Below are positions 1-9,424 of a stretch of DNA of 61,683 bases, piece by piece; position 1 is the first letter of the stretch; every line of letters starts with the position of its first letter. The DNA is from Ignavibacteriae bacterium HGW-Ignavibacteriae-2 (lineage in GTDB: Bacteria; Bacteroidota; Ignavibacteria; Ignavibacteriales; Melioribacteraceae). The DNA lies in NCBI GenBank assembly GCA_002839805.1, contig PGYT01000011.1:1-61683 (forward strand). The letters are read 5' to 3'. Position numbers and translations under genes: made by a program. The notes under the pieces are model-generated. The model saw only the letters and a program-made list of their open reading frames with translations. It was not told where the DNA came from and searched no databases.

Positions 1-14
1 GGTTTAAAGGGAGG

Positions 15-48
15 GGAGAGGTAGTACAAGTTTCGCACTTACCTCTCC
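15..48. repeat. Inverted repeat (9 bp arms) at the left edge
   Basis: The arms GGAGAGGTA (15-23) and TACCTCTCC (40-48) are perfectly complementary around a 16-base loop. Neither strand has a T-run after the stem, so it is not a classical intrinsic terminator. It lies downstream of the minus-strand sensory cluster and could end or protect that transcript. Nothing else is recognisable in bases 1-81, and no gene enters from the left. Confidence 0.4.
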
Positions 49-81
49 TGTGGGGAACACATTTGGCACATATAGATTTTT

Positions 82-109
82 GCTGCCCGCGTTTTAGGCA
101 GCTATTTTT
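82..109 (+). terminator. Possible weak terminator for transcripts entering from the left
   Basis: GCTGCC (82-87) and GGCAGC (97-102) form a 6 bp stem with a 9-base loop, followed on the plus strand by TATTTTTA. The stem overlaps the stop codon of the minus-strand kinase gene. Facing right, it would stop a plus-strand transcript arriving from outside the window. The stem is short, so this is tentative. Confidence 0.3.
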
Positions 110-1182
110 ATGGGGAACGCAATTTTTACACTAGTAAATTTTTTCGGTTCACTTTCTATAAACATTCTAGCGTCATAGAATTCAACTAATTTTTTTACAG
201 TTACTAATCCTAAACCATTTCCATTTTGTTCAAACTTTGAACGATTATGTTGGTAGAACGGGGATATTCTTGATATTTCTTCTTTTGTCATTCCCCTGCC
301 ATAATTTTTAATTTCAATGGTATAATTATTTGGTTCGAGTTTAGTGCTAATTTCAATTTTTTGATTATTTTTTGAAAACTTTATGGCGTTCTCAATAAGT
401 TCTTCGCATATTATTCTAAAATGATTTAGGTATATGCTAATTTCTGCGTCATCGTCTTTACAGAGAAAATTAATTTCGTGATTGTAATTTTTTGTTTTTT
501 CTATAATCGCATTTTTTATTACCCAAGATGGGGAGACAGTTGATTTCGAAGTATATTCCAGAAAGTTTTTTTTGTCCCGCACCAATATTTCAGACTCTGA
601 ATATTGAATAAATTTTTCCAATGTTTTATGAAGTCTATGACCCGATTTTTTAATACTTTCAAGCATCTCAATTATTTGAGTCTTATTCATCAATTCTAAA
701 TCATCTATAAGCATATCCGTATATCCAAAAATTGAAACCAGTGGTGTACGCAATTCATGAGGGATGTAACAGGAAATGTTATGATATATCTCTTGTAGAA
801 AATTTTCCTGTCTTCTTTTCTTTTCCATCCTTGATTTTATTGTTTCCAATAATTCTTTTGCCCTGAATGGTTTCGTAACATAATCATCAGCTCCTCTTCC
901 CATACCTTTGCGTACATCAACACGATCGACTTTTGCAGTAAGAAATATGAATGGAATATTTATGGTTTTTGGATCCTTCCTTAACTCATTTAATAAATAA
1001 TATCCGTCATACTCCGGCATCATTATATCTGAAATTATAAGATCAGGATTCTGCTCTTGCGCTATCTCTAATCCGCTTAGCCCATTTTCAGCTGAAAAAA
1101 CATTGTAATTACTAAGGTTCAAAATGTTTACAATGTTATTCAGAACTTCAGATGAATCCTCAACAACAAGTATTTTATCCAT
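94..1182 (-). CDS. REC-first sensor histidine kinase (response regulator fused to HisKA-HATPase)
   Basis: The protein has 362 residues. An N-terminal receiver domain (about 1-120) has acidic residues E8/D9 and the phospho-acceptor D52 in an ISDIMMP context. A HisKA dimerisation helix follows with the H-box PHELRTPL, then an HATPase domain with an intact N-box (ENAIKFS) and G2 box (NGNGLGL). The G1 box reads NYGRG instead of the usual DxGxG, so the adenine-contacting Asp appears to be Asn. There is no transmembrane segment, so it is cytoplasmic and probably receives phosphate or contacts from partner proteins. It is the last gene of the sensory cluster, 135 bp after the LytTR regulator. REC-before-kinase proteins usually act inside phosphorelays; the signal here is unknown. 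Confidence 0.85.
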   Translation of the reverse strand: MDKILVVEDSSEVLNNIVNILNLSNYNVFSAENGLSGLEIAQEQNPDLIISDIMMPEYDGYYLLNELRKDPKTINIPFIFLTAKVDRVDVRKGMGRGADDYVTKPFRAKELLETIKSRMEKKRRQENFLQEIYHNISCYIPHELRTPLVSIFGYTDMLIDDLELMNKTQIIEMLESIKKSGHRLHKTLEKFIQYSESEILVRDKKNFLEYTSKSTVSPSWVIKNAIIEKTKNYNHEINFLCKDDDAEISIYLNHFRIICEELIENAIKFSKNNQKIEISTKLEPNNYTIEIKNYGRGMTKEEISRISPFYQHNRSKFEQNGNGLGLVTVKKLVEFYDARMFIESEPKKFTSVKIAFPIKIAA

Positions 1183-1317
1183 TTATTCTCCTTGCAACGG
1201 GAATTTATATAGCTATATACTTTATTGTTAATAGAAATGTATTAAGCGCGTAAATAATGATACAAGCGAGTATTTTATTGAGGTATTAGAATATTAAAGT
1301 ATTGTGTATTATGATTT

Positions 1318-2067
1318 TTAGATACCCATTATTTTTTTTATTCTAACTGCATATCTCTGACTAATACTAATAAAAGAATTTGAAGATTTAAGATTTAATT
1401 GATAATTACGATGATCAGATTTAAAAATAGTCTTAATAAAGTTTAAATTTACTATATGGGAGCGATGAATTCGCAAAAAATCGCTGCTTGGCAATTCCTG
1501 TTCCCAGTCTTTTAATAATTTTCTTATCAAAATTTTTCGTTCGTCGTCTGTAATGATAATAGAATATTCTCGTTTAGCAGTTATATAAACAATTGACGAA
1601 ATATTAATGAAAACCGGATTTTTCCCGGACTGAACGAGAATTTTATCTTTATAAGATAGTTTCCTTTTATAAACGGATTTATTTGTTCCACGCACTTGAT
1701 CGAACCTGTTAATCCTAATGGCAATAGCTTCCAACAATTCCTTTGATTTAAAGGGTTTTGTGATGTAATCATCGGCTCCAAGATTCATTCCTTTACGAAC
1801 ATCCGCACTACTTGATTTTGCCGAGAGAAATATGAAAGGTATTTTCATAATTTTTTCGTGTTCGTCCAAAATTTGTTTAATGTAATATCCATCGTTGCCG
1901 GGAAGCATTATGTCCGAGATAATTACATCTGGATTTACGTTCAAAGCCATTTCAATACCTTTTTCGGCATTTCCAGCCTCAAAAACTTCATACTCTTTTA
2001 ACTGTAGAAGAAGTCTGATGTTTTCTCTTATATTTTTATCATCTTCAATAACAAGAATTTTTTTCAT
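1318..2067 (-). CDS. LytTR-family response regulator
   Basis: The protein has 249 residues. The receiver domain (about 1-120) has E8/D9/D10 and the phospho-acceptor D52 (ISDIMLP). A LytTR DNA-binding domain fills about residues 150-249 and includes the typical segment FLRIHRSHIVN. Its start overlaps the stop of the upstream 1489-residue kinase by 4 bases, so the two are probably translationally coupled and form a cognate pair. It resembles the regulator at 6700-7467 in layout and in the receiver motifs. LytTR proteins bind direct repeats upstream of target promoters; the targets cannot be told from this window. Confidence 0.92.
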   Translation of the reverse strand: MKKILVIEDDKNIRENIRLLLQLKEYEVFEAGNAEKGIEMALNVNPDVIISDIMLPGNDGYYIKQILDEHEKIMKIPFIFLSAKSSSADVRKGMNLGADDYITKPFKSKELLEAIAIRINRFDQVRGTNKSVYKRKLSYKDKILVQSGKNPVFINISSIVYITAKREYSIIITDDERKILIRKLLKDWEQELPSSDFLRIHRSHIVNLNFIKTIFKSDHRNYQLNLKSSNSFISISQRYAVRIKKIMGI

Positions 2068-5000
2068 AATAAGTCAATTTTAACAGGCAATGTAACGCTA
2101 AAAGTTGATCCTTTTTTAACTACACTTTTTAATTTAATTATACCGCCCAAAGATTCTACAGATTGTTTCGCGATAGCCAATCCTAAACCTGTGCCCGGAG
2201 TATTTTCAATATTACTCGCACGGTGGAAAGGCGCAAATACATCCGATATCTCAGATTTTGGAATACCTATGCCTTTATCTATAACCTCTACTTTAAAATT
2301 GCCATCATAAATTTTTATTTTCAAAAATATATTTTCATCATTTGGGCTATATTTAATCGCGTTAGTTACAAGGTTCGATATAATTTGTCTGTACAATTTC
2401 GGATCAGTATACATAGTAAATTCGTCGGCACTGCTTTCAAAATTAATTTTTGTGTTTTCGGGAAAACTAATAATTATATCATCAATAATCTGTTTTGTAA
2501 ATTCAATCATTTCTATAAGTGAATATTTAACACCCATGTGATATGGTTCAGCTTTATTGATAGTTATTACATCATTCAGCATTTCGGTCATATAATCGAC
2601 AGAATTAATTATCTTTTTAAAGTGATCATTTTTTTCATCCGTTGATAGTTTTGGTCCCATCATTTCCATTAATTCAACCGAAGAAAGCATTGTGGAAAGC
2701 GGCGTCCTGAATTCGTGAGAAACCATCGAAACGAATCTGGATTTCAATTCATTTAGTTCAATCGCTTTTTCGAGAGCGTTTTTAATCTCAGATTCAGCTT
2801 TTTTTCTTATTGTAATATCGTGTGCGCTAATAAGAATTAAATCACTATCTATTAACTGAATGGGAAAAGATCTTAATTCAACAAAATGTTTTTGATCTTC
2901 ATTAAGAACTAATTCAATTTCATCCGGTCCGCAGGCTTGTCCACCATTGCACCTTTTAATAAATTGGTTGAGTAATTCAGCATATTGTTTAGCTATTAAA
3001 TTAGTTTCGGAAATATGTTTCCCAATAGTTTTTATTTTAGGTGTGCCAATCAGTTTTTCGGCTTCCCTGTTCAAATCTACTACAATTCCAGCAGAATCAA
3101 TTAAATAAAAGGCTTCGGGAGCAAATTGAAAAAGATTTCTCCATCTGTCTTTTGAGAGGTTTATTTCTCTTTCCACTTCCCACCTTTTAATGGCGCTGCC
3201 AATATTGCCGGCTAGTGTATTTAGTACAGCAATTTCTCCTTTTGTCCAGTCTTTAATATTGACGCAATCTTCAAGCGCAAATATTCCCCAAAAATCATCT
3301 TCAACAAAAATAGGAAAAGCCGCGAAAGACTTCATATCTTGCGTAGTTAAAAGGGAGTTATTTTTGTTTGAAAAATCTCTAATATTTCCATAAACGGCTT
3401 TTCCATTAATCATTTCATCATACCAACTTTTTGTTACACCACTTTCAATTTCAATATTCTGAAAACTCATATCGTATAACGAAGATTTAATTCTGCTGCT
3501 TGTCCATTCAAATTTTTGACTGAAAAGACTTTTTCCCGATTGTAGTTCTTTATGAAGTTGTAAGATAAATAGTCTGTCGAAACCAGAAATAGCCCCTACT
3601 CGTGCCAAAGAACTATCCAGGGACAGTTCGTATTTATCGCCTGAAATTAATATCATAGTCCCTTCAGAAACTGCCTGCAGAAGGTTGTCCCTTTTAAGAA
3701 TAGTCTCTTCTGCGTATTTAATGTTAGAAATATCTCTAGCGGATATTAAAACTGAATGGACCGAGTTATTCGTATCAACTTCCGGTAAAATATTACAGTC
3801 CAGCCACATCTTTCCAATTTTTAATTCGATACGGTTTTTTATTCTTTTTTCGAAGACAGTTTGGATTGTGTGCAATATAGTGGGGCTAAATTCATCGGAG
3901 AATTTTAAATAATTGCTTGCATCTTCGGGATTTTTATAATAATTAAAAATATTTAATTTTTTAAATGCCGGATTCGCGTATAGTATCTTCTGATTTATAT
4001 CCAACCTAATAATAATATCATCATTATTTTCAGCCAATGTTCTAAATTGTTCTTCGGATTCTTTTAAAGCCACAGTTCTTTGATTTACAAGAAACTCAAG
4101 ATGATTCTGGTATTTTTTTAATTCATCCTCGGCTTTTATCCTTTCAGTAATGTCGTGATTTATACTTAGTATGGCTTTTTGATCGTGATATAGTACAACT
4201 GATGCGTTTACTTCAAAAATAATTTCCCTTTTGTCTTTTGTATATTGAGAAGTTATAAAACTATGCTGAGTGCCTTTATGAAGGGTTTTTTTCAAATGTT
4301 TAGAACCTTTATCGGGATCAATAGAAATATTGAGCAGCGACATACCAATAAACTCACTGCGCGGAAAACCGTAAATTTCACATGCTCTTTTATTTACATC
4401 TAATATTATTTCATTTTCGGGTTTAAATACTATAATGGCATCATGAGCGTTTTCAAATATTCCTCTGTATTCCTTTTCGGATTGAATTAGTTTTACTTCA
4501 GCTTTTTTCCTTTCAGTTATGTCTAGAACCACCCCCCTAATTAAAATTGGTACAGCTTTTTCATTATAAACCACAATTGCTTTGATTTCCACTGAAATTG
4601 GTTGACCATTATGTAATTCCAGATCGAACTCCGCATAAATACCATTATTAGCAATTGCATCTTTAAATAACTTTTTAACATATTCCGATTTATTATTATG
4701 TATTTTTTCAAATGACCTCAAATCCTGAGGGGCATTTTGTTTATCAATTTTATAAATATTTAATAGTTCATCAGAAATAAAAATTTTATTAGTCTTGAGA
4801 TTAAGTTCCAGAGAACCAACATGCGCTATTGATTGAGCTTGATTGAGCAATTTTTCGCTGGCTTCTAATTTATCTTTATCAATCTTGCTTTTTATTGAAA
4901 AAGCGATTTGGGAGTTAATTAAATGGACCTTATGAATTTCTTCTTCGGGGAGCATTTTTTCTTGTTCGAAGCATATAACAACTGCACCCAACACTTCCCC

Positions 5001-6533
5001 TTCGTTTATTAATGGAAAATAAACCATCGAGTGTTTGTTTTGCGAAGCGTCTTTATTAGAGTCACTAATATTAAGATTTACTTCTACAGTAATATGATTT
5101 TTATCAGCATGTTCATTCTTCCATGGGAAATAAGATTCTACTATTTTTACGTTATCCCTGTTAAAAGAACTGCATGCTTCACATTTAATTTCCCCTTCTT
5201 TATCCTTTATCAGTATAGCTGTACTTCCACTTTTTACAATATCCTTAATAACTCCTACTGCAGATTCATATATTTCCGGTAAAGATTTAGTCTGATTCAC
5301 ATCTCTAGTAAAATCATGTATTATTTTTAACTCTTCCAATTCATTTTTAAGATTTTCCTCATATTCTTTTCTTGTACTTATATCCCTAATAATACCGACA
5401 GAACCAATAACTCTTCCAGTATTATCGAACCATGGTCGTGAAATATCCGAAATCCACTTGAGTTCTCCTGATTTTGTCTTAATTAATAGATCAGACTGAA
5501 ATTCTTCTATTTTTCCCGAATACCAATCTTCAATAATTTCAAAAGGGGCATTGATATTTGCAGGTTTAAGAATGTGATATCTTTCAATTATGTCAGGCAG
5601 ATTAATATTTTTGAATTCCCAGGAACTGTAACCGATAATTTTTTCTATTACATCGCTTATATAATGGTATGAATTAGAATCTACATTATAATTATACAAA
5701 GCTACTTCTGCAGTACTTGAAATTGTGTAAATCTTTTCTTCTGACTCCAGAATTTTTTGTTCGGCACGTTTTTTTTCGGTTATATCTTTTAGAGTAAGCA
5801 CATAGCCGAAAGATTTGTGGGATAAGTCTCCTTGCGGTGAAACAATATACTCGACATATTTTTTCTCTCCGAATAAAGTTACTATTTCGCACAAACCAAT
5901 TCTGTTAACAATATCATCCAACAAAAAAAGTGAATCATAAAGGTTATTTTTTGATTCTGAGCCGACTATAGAAGTAATTACTAAAATCTGAGTAATATTT
6001 TTTCCAATAACTTCTTCCAACTTCCAACCGGTTAATTTTTCTCCTTTAGAGTTCATAAATAATATATTGCGGTCGGCATCTAATGAAAAAATTGTATCGC
6101 TGATACTGCTTAATGTTGCAGATAACAATGCTTCACGGTCTGATAGAGCTTTTTCGAGCCTGCTTTTTGCCAACGCAATTTGAATTGCTGTAACAAGCTC
6201 GTATTCTTCGTAAGGTTTATTCAAATAAGAGTAAGGCCCTGCGGCCATTGCTCTTTGTAATGTGTCATTATCTGTGTAAGCGGTTAAAAATATAAATGGT
6301 AATTGGTATTTTTCACGTATAATTTTACCTGTTTCAATACCATCCATTTTTCCGCCCAACATAATATCTAGCAATATTAAGTCCGGCTTAAGTTCATCAA
6401 TCACTTCAAGAGCTTTTTCACCCGAAGGAACGTTTGCACAAACCTCAAATCCTAAATAAGTAAGTCTCTCTCTTATTTCCAATGCAACAATTTGTTCATC
6501 TTCAACAATAAGTATTTTTTCATTTAACATCAT
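2064..6533 (-). CDS. Very large multi-PAS/GAF sensor histidine kinase with N-terminal receiver
   Basis: The protein has 1489 residues. It begins with a receiver domain (about 1-125, D56 in LLDIMLGGKMDG). A long chain of sensor modules follows: PAS regions around 140-260 and 265-395, GAF around 410-560, PAS around 570-690, 700-810 and 830-950, a second GAF around 960-1130 and a last PAS around 1135-1250. Many PAS units end in the usual DITERKKAE-type linker. The kinase core is at the C-terminus, with H-box SHEFRTPL, G1 DKGIG and G2 GTGLGL, all intact. No membrane segment is visible, so it senses in the cytoplasm. It overlaps the downstream LytTR regulator by 4 bases. An AGGA ribosome site precedes the start. 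The PAS boundaries are my estimates. Confidence 0.9.
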   Translation of the reverse strand: MMLNEKILIVEDEQIVALEIRERLTYLGFEVCANVPSGEKALEVIDELKPDLILLDIMLGGKMDGIETGKIIREKYQLPFIFLTAYTDNDTLQRAMAAGPYSYLNKPYEEYELVTAIQIALAKSRLEKALSDREALLSATLSSISDTIFSLDADRNILFMNSKGEKLTGWKLEEVIGKNITQILVITSIVGSESKNNLYDSLFLLDDIVNRIGLCEIVTLFGEKKYVEYIVSPQGDLSHKSFGYVLTLKDITEKKRAEQKILESEEKIYTISSTAEVALYNYNVDSNSYHYISDVIEKIIGYSSWEFKNINLPDIIERYHILKPANINAPFEIIEDWYSGKIEEFQSDLLIKTKSGELKWISDISRPWFDNTGRVIGSVGIIRDISTRKEYEENLKNELEELKIIHDFTRDVNQTKSLPEIYESAVGVIKDIVKSGSTAILIKDKEGEIKCEACSSFNRDNVKIVESYFPWKNEHADKNHITVEVNLNISDSNKDASQNKHSMVYFPLINEGEVLGAVVICFEQEKMLPEEEIHKVHLINSQIAFSIKSKIDKDKLEASEKLLNQAQSIAHVGSLELNLKTNKIFISDELLNIYKIDKQNAPQDLRSFEKIHNNKSEYVKKLFKDAIANNGIYAEFDLELHNGQPISVEIKAIVVYNEKAVPILIRGVVLDITERKKAEVKLIQSEKEYRGIFENAHDAIIVFKPENEIILDVNKRACEIYGFPRSEFIGMSLLNISIDPDKGSKHLKKTLHKGTQHSFITSQYTKDKREIIFEVNASVVLYHDQKAILSINHDITERIKAEDELKKYQNHLEFLVNQRTVALKESEEQFRTLAENNDDIIIRLDINQKILYANPAFKKLNIFNYYKNPEDASNYLKFSDEFSPTILHTIQTVFEKRIKNRIELKIGKMWLDCNILPEVDTNNSVHSVLISARDISNIKYAEETILKRDNLLQAVSEGTMILISGDKYELSLDSSLARVGAISGFDRLFILQLHKELQSGKSLFSQKFEWTSSRIKSSLYDMSFQNIEIESGVTKSWYDEMINGKAVYGNIRDFSNKNNSLLTTQDMKSFAAFPIFVEDDFWGIFALEDCVNIKDWTKGEIAVLNTLAGNIGSAIKRWEVEREINLSKDRWRNLFQFAPEAFYLIDSAGIVVDLNREAEKLIGTPKIKTIGKHISETNLIAKQYAELLNQFIKRCNGGQACGPDEIELVLNEDQKHFVELRSFPIQLIDSDLILISAHDITIRKKAESEIKNALEKAIELNELKSRFVSMVSHEFRTPLSTMLSSVELMEMMGPKLSTDEKNDHFKKIINSVDYMTEMLNDVITINKAEPYHMGVKYSLIEMIEFTKQIIDDIIISFPENTKINFESSADEFTMYTDPKLYRQIISNLVTNAIKYSPNDENIFLKIKIYDGNFKVEVIDKGIGIPKSEISDVFAPFHRASNIENTPGTGLGLAIAKQSVESLGGIIKLKSVVKKGSTFSVTLPVKIDLL

Positions 6534-6699
6534 TAAATCCTATAGTCTGGAAATGAAAAATTGAATTCTCGACAATTGTTATTCTCGTATAATCCTGTTA
6601 AAAGTTATGGCACAATTTATGAATAATTGTAAAAATAAATTCTATTTTTGAAGAAAATGCATTTAAACAAATATATTACACCTTACCTAAGGGGTTATT

Positions 6700-7467
6700 T
6701 TACGGGCGGAAAGTTTCACGAAGTTTTGTGGCATATTTACGGCTAATTACAAATGGTTCTTTAATATCCTGTAAAATTATACGATAAGAATTATTAAACC
6801 ATTTTTCAATTTTCTGTATCCAATTAATATTAATAATTGTCGATTTATGAATTCTTAGAAAAGTATCCTCCGGTAAAATAGCTTCCCATTCTTTCATATT
6901 TTTCCGAACTAAAATTTTTTCTCCCTTTGAGGTTTGAATGAGAGAATGTGCTGTATCCGAGGTGATACATAAAATGTCATTTACAATAACAAATTGAACA
7001 TCGCTTCCGGAGGGTAAAAACAACCTTTGATTAAGGTCAAGAATTTTATTTTTTGATTCATCTTCTTCTTCGTAAGGTTCAGTTGTAACAGAGCGCACTT
7101 TGCTTTTCATCAGTCTGATTTTAACAGCGTCCAATAAATCTGATACATGGAAAGGTTTTGTAATATAGTCATCCGCACCGAGATTCATGCCCCTGCGAAT
7201 ATCACTCATTTCAACTTTTGCAGTAAGAAAAATAAATGGTATGGCCCGGAGTAATTTATTTTCAGATATTTTTTCCAATACTTGGTAACCATCCAAATCC
7301 GGAAGCATAATATCACATATTATAAGATCGGGATCTTCATCAATTATTATTAACAAACCATCTTTTCCATTAGATGCACCAAAAACCTCATACCCTTCAA
7401 CTAAAAGAATTTTTAACAGATTTTCTCTGACTGAGTTATCATCTTCAATTACAACAATTTTACTCAT
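6700..7467 (-). CDS. LytTR-family response regulator (first gene of the sensory cluster)
   Basis: The protein has 255 residues. The receiver domain has E8/D9/D10 and the phospho-acceptor D52 (ICDIMLP). The C-terminal LytTR domain (about 155-255) contains the FLRIHKSTIIN segment. It is transcribed towards the big sensor kinase, with a 166 bp gap that holds no gene, and shares layout and motifs with the second LytTR regulator at 1318-2067. It may be an alternative output of the same kinase or a competing phosphate sink. No target site was identified. Confidence 0.9.
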   Translation of the reverse strand: MSKIVVIEDDNSVRENLLKILLVEGYEVFGASNGKDGLLIIIDEDPDLIICDIMLPDLDGYQVLEKISENKLLRAIPFIFLTAKVEMSDIRRGMNLGADDYITKPFHVSDLLDAVKIRLMKSKVRSVTTEPYEEEDESKNKILDLNQRLFLPSGSDVQFVIVNDILCITSDTAHSLIQTSKGEKILVRKNMKEWEAILPEDTFLRIHKSTIININWIQKIEKWFNNSYRIILQDIKEPFVISRKYATKLRETFRP

Positions 7468-7544
7468 TTTTCACTTTTTTTTAATTGAGAGTTTATAACA
7501 GAATAGTTATTAATACTTAATTATCGGTTAAATTACAAATATTG

Positions 7545-9347
7545 TCAAACGGCATTCTCTTCAAAAAATTCCGAAATTTCTTCTTCCGAATATAATTCGT
7601 CATTTTCAAGAATTGAATCGGATTCTATATAAAGGAGTTCTGCTATTGTTATCAATTTTTCGCATATTCTCGCTACCAAGGCGCTATCATTCATTAAAGA
7701 AGTTGCCATTTTACTGTTGATTTTTTTATCCCGAATCAGTTCGTCCAGTTTTCCGTTTATAAGCACATCGTGATATTTTGCTTTTTTTTGCAGCCGTTTT
7801 AATTTATTGTGCTGCTCATTGAGATCCTCTACTTTTTCAGTCCTATAAATTTCGCGCATAACTTTCGCAATTTTTAAACGTAACAAATTATATTCATTTT
7901 TAATGTTGTCATTATCGGAAACTGAATAAAACGAAATATTAGTTTGTAAATTACGCAAGTGTTTTATTATTTCAATTATATACCTGTTTGCGACACGAAC
8001 TTTATTAATTACAACCGAATTTTCTTCGGAAAGATTTGAACTTTGAATTAAAGTGGCATACTTAACAATTTTACTATAGATCAATTTTACTTTTTTCAGA
8101 TAAAGTTCATCGATATTAATCTGCATATTTTCAGTTGATCGGGGAACCAACTCTTTTAATTTTTTATCCGATAAAATATCCTGTCGATGCAAATTTAACC
8201 CGTGAGCAATAATTTCAAATGCATTATCAAACAGATGACGGGATTCTTTTATCAATGCGGGAATAGCAGTTTCTGGATATTTTAAAGATGTTTTGGACAG
8301 GTATATGGGTTGAGCAATATCTTCACTTACGGGTTGCTTAATAATTTTTGTTAATACTTTTACAAGAAAAGGAACAAATGGAATAAAGAGAATCACACCG
8401 AATACGTTGAACAAAGTATGGAATAAAGACAACTTAAATATCAAATCTTTGGCGCCTAAACCCAAATAAAAACTTACTTTGTCAACTATCCAAATGAATT
8501 GAGTTATAAATATTAGAATAAGAATAGACGTAATCACCTTAAAGAAAACGTGAGCTGTAGCAAGTCTTTTGCCTTGCGCATTAGAATTTAAAGATCCTAA
8601 AACCGGAGTTAATGTTGAACCGATGTTGGCTCCAATAGTCATTCCAATCGCGTTTTCGTAGCTAATCTGATTTGTAGATAATGCCGCTAGAATTATCGCA
8701 AGTGATGCATGGCTAGACTGCATAACAACTGTTACAATTATTCCGATAAATGTATATACTATTATTCCCCAAATTCCAGGCACACCATATTGCAGCAGAT
8801 CTATTGAACTCTGATAATTAGCAAAGCCCTCCTTAGTAAAATGAATTCCTAAAAATAAAAATCCAATCCCCGCAAAAACATTTCCTAATGCCTTAAGTTT
8901 TCTATTTGACTGGAGAACGAGGATAATTCCAAATACTAAAAGCGGCAGAGCAAAAGAGGATATTTTTAACTTTAATCCAAAAAAAGATATTAACCAAGCG
9001 CCGGTTGTAGTGCCAATATTTGCTCCAAGTGTAATGCCGATACCCGAGCTTAATCCGATTAGTCCTGTAGATAAAAACGATATAGTGATTACGGCTACTA
9101 GAGCGCTCGATTGTAAAATGGTGGATGAAACCAACCCGAATGAAATACTTTTTAATACACTATCTGTTGAATTTCTAAGCCACTTTTCAACAGGTCCGCC
9201 GCTTAATAATTTGAAACCATCTTCAAGAAAAAACATTCCAAATAATAAAATTGCTGTGCCTGCGGCAATTTCTTTCAGATTTTCACTAAAATAAAAAAGA
9301 ATAATTAGGATTATAAAAACGAAAATAAGTATAAGTTTTTTCAACAA
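7545..9347 (-). CDS. Na/Pi-cotransporter family protein with PhoU-like C-terminal domain
   Basis: The protein has 600 residues. The N-terminal half is a membrane domain with two inverted repeats of the Na/Pi-cotransporter family. Each repeat carries a QSS motif (STILQSSALVA near residue 80 and VVMQSSHASLA near residue 210). The C-terminal part (about 350-570) is helical and soluble and resembles the PhoU-like domain of NptA/YjbB-type proteins. Such proteins move phosphate across the inner membrane, as sodium-coupled importers or as exporters. It sits between the sensory cluster and corA-mscS without an obvious shared promoter. I infer phosphate as substrate from the family only. Confidence 0.88.
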   Translation of the reverse strand: MLKKLILIFVFIILIILFYFSENLKEIAAGTAILLFGMFFLEDGFKLLSGGPVEKWLRNSTDSVLKSISFGLVSSTILQSSALVAVITISFLSTGLIGLSSGIGITLGANIGTTTGAWLISFFGLKLKISSFALPLLVFGIILVLQSNRKLKALGNVFAGIGFLFLGIHFTKEGFANYQSSIDLLQYGVPGIWGIIVYTFIGIIVTVVMQSSHASLAIILAALSTNQISYENAIGMTIGANIGSTLTPVLGSLNSNAQGKRLATAHVFFKVITSILILIFITQFIWIVDKVSFYLGLGAKDLIFKLSLFHTLFNVFGVILFIPFVPFLVKVLTKIIKQPVSEDIAQPIYLSKTSLKYPETAIPALIKESRHLFDNAFEIIAHGLNLHRQDILSDKKLKELVPRSTENMQINIDELYLKKVKLIYSKIVKYATLIQSSNLSEENSVVINKVRVANRYIIEIIKHLRNLQTNISFYSVSDNDNIKNEYNLLRLKIAKVMREIYRTEKVEDLNEQHNKLKRLQKKAKYHDVLINGKLDELIRDKKINSKMATSLMNDSALVARICEKLITIAELLYIESDSILENDELYSEEEISEFFEENAV

Positions 9348-9424
9348 ATGTCCTTAAAATTCAAGGAATTATTATAAGATAATTTTTAATAAAAATAATA
9401 ATTTTTTTAATAATATTTTTTCGA

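Noticed and set aside
51-120. Short direct repeat TGGGGAAC at 51 and 111
   Set aside because: Eight bases occurring twice, once inside a coding region; too short to be meaningful.
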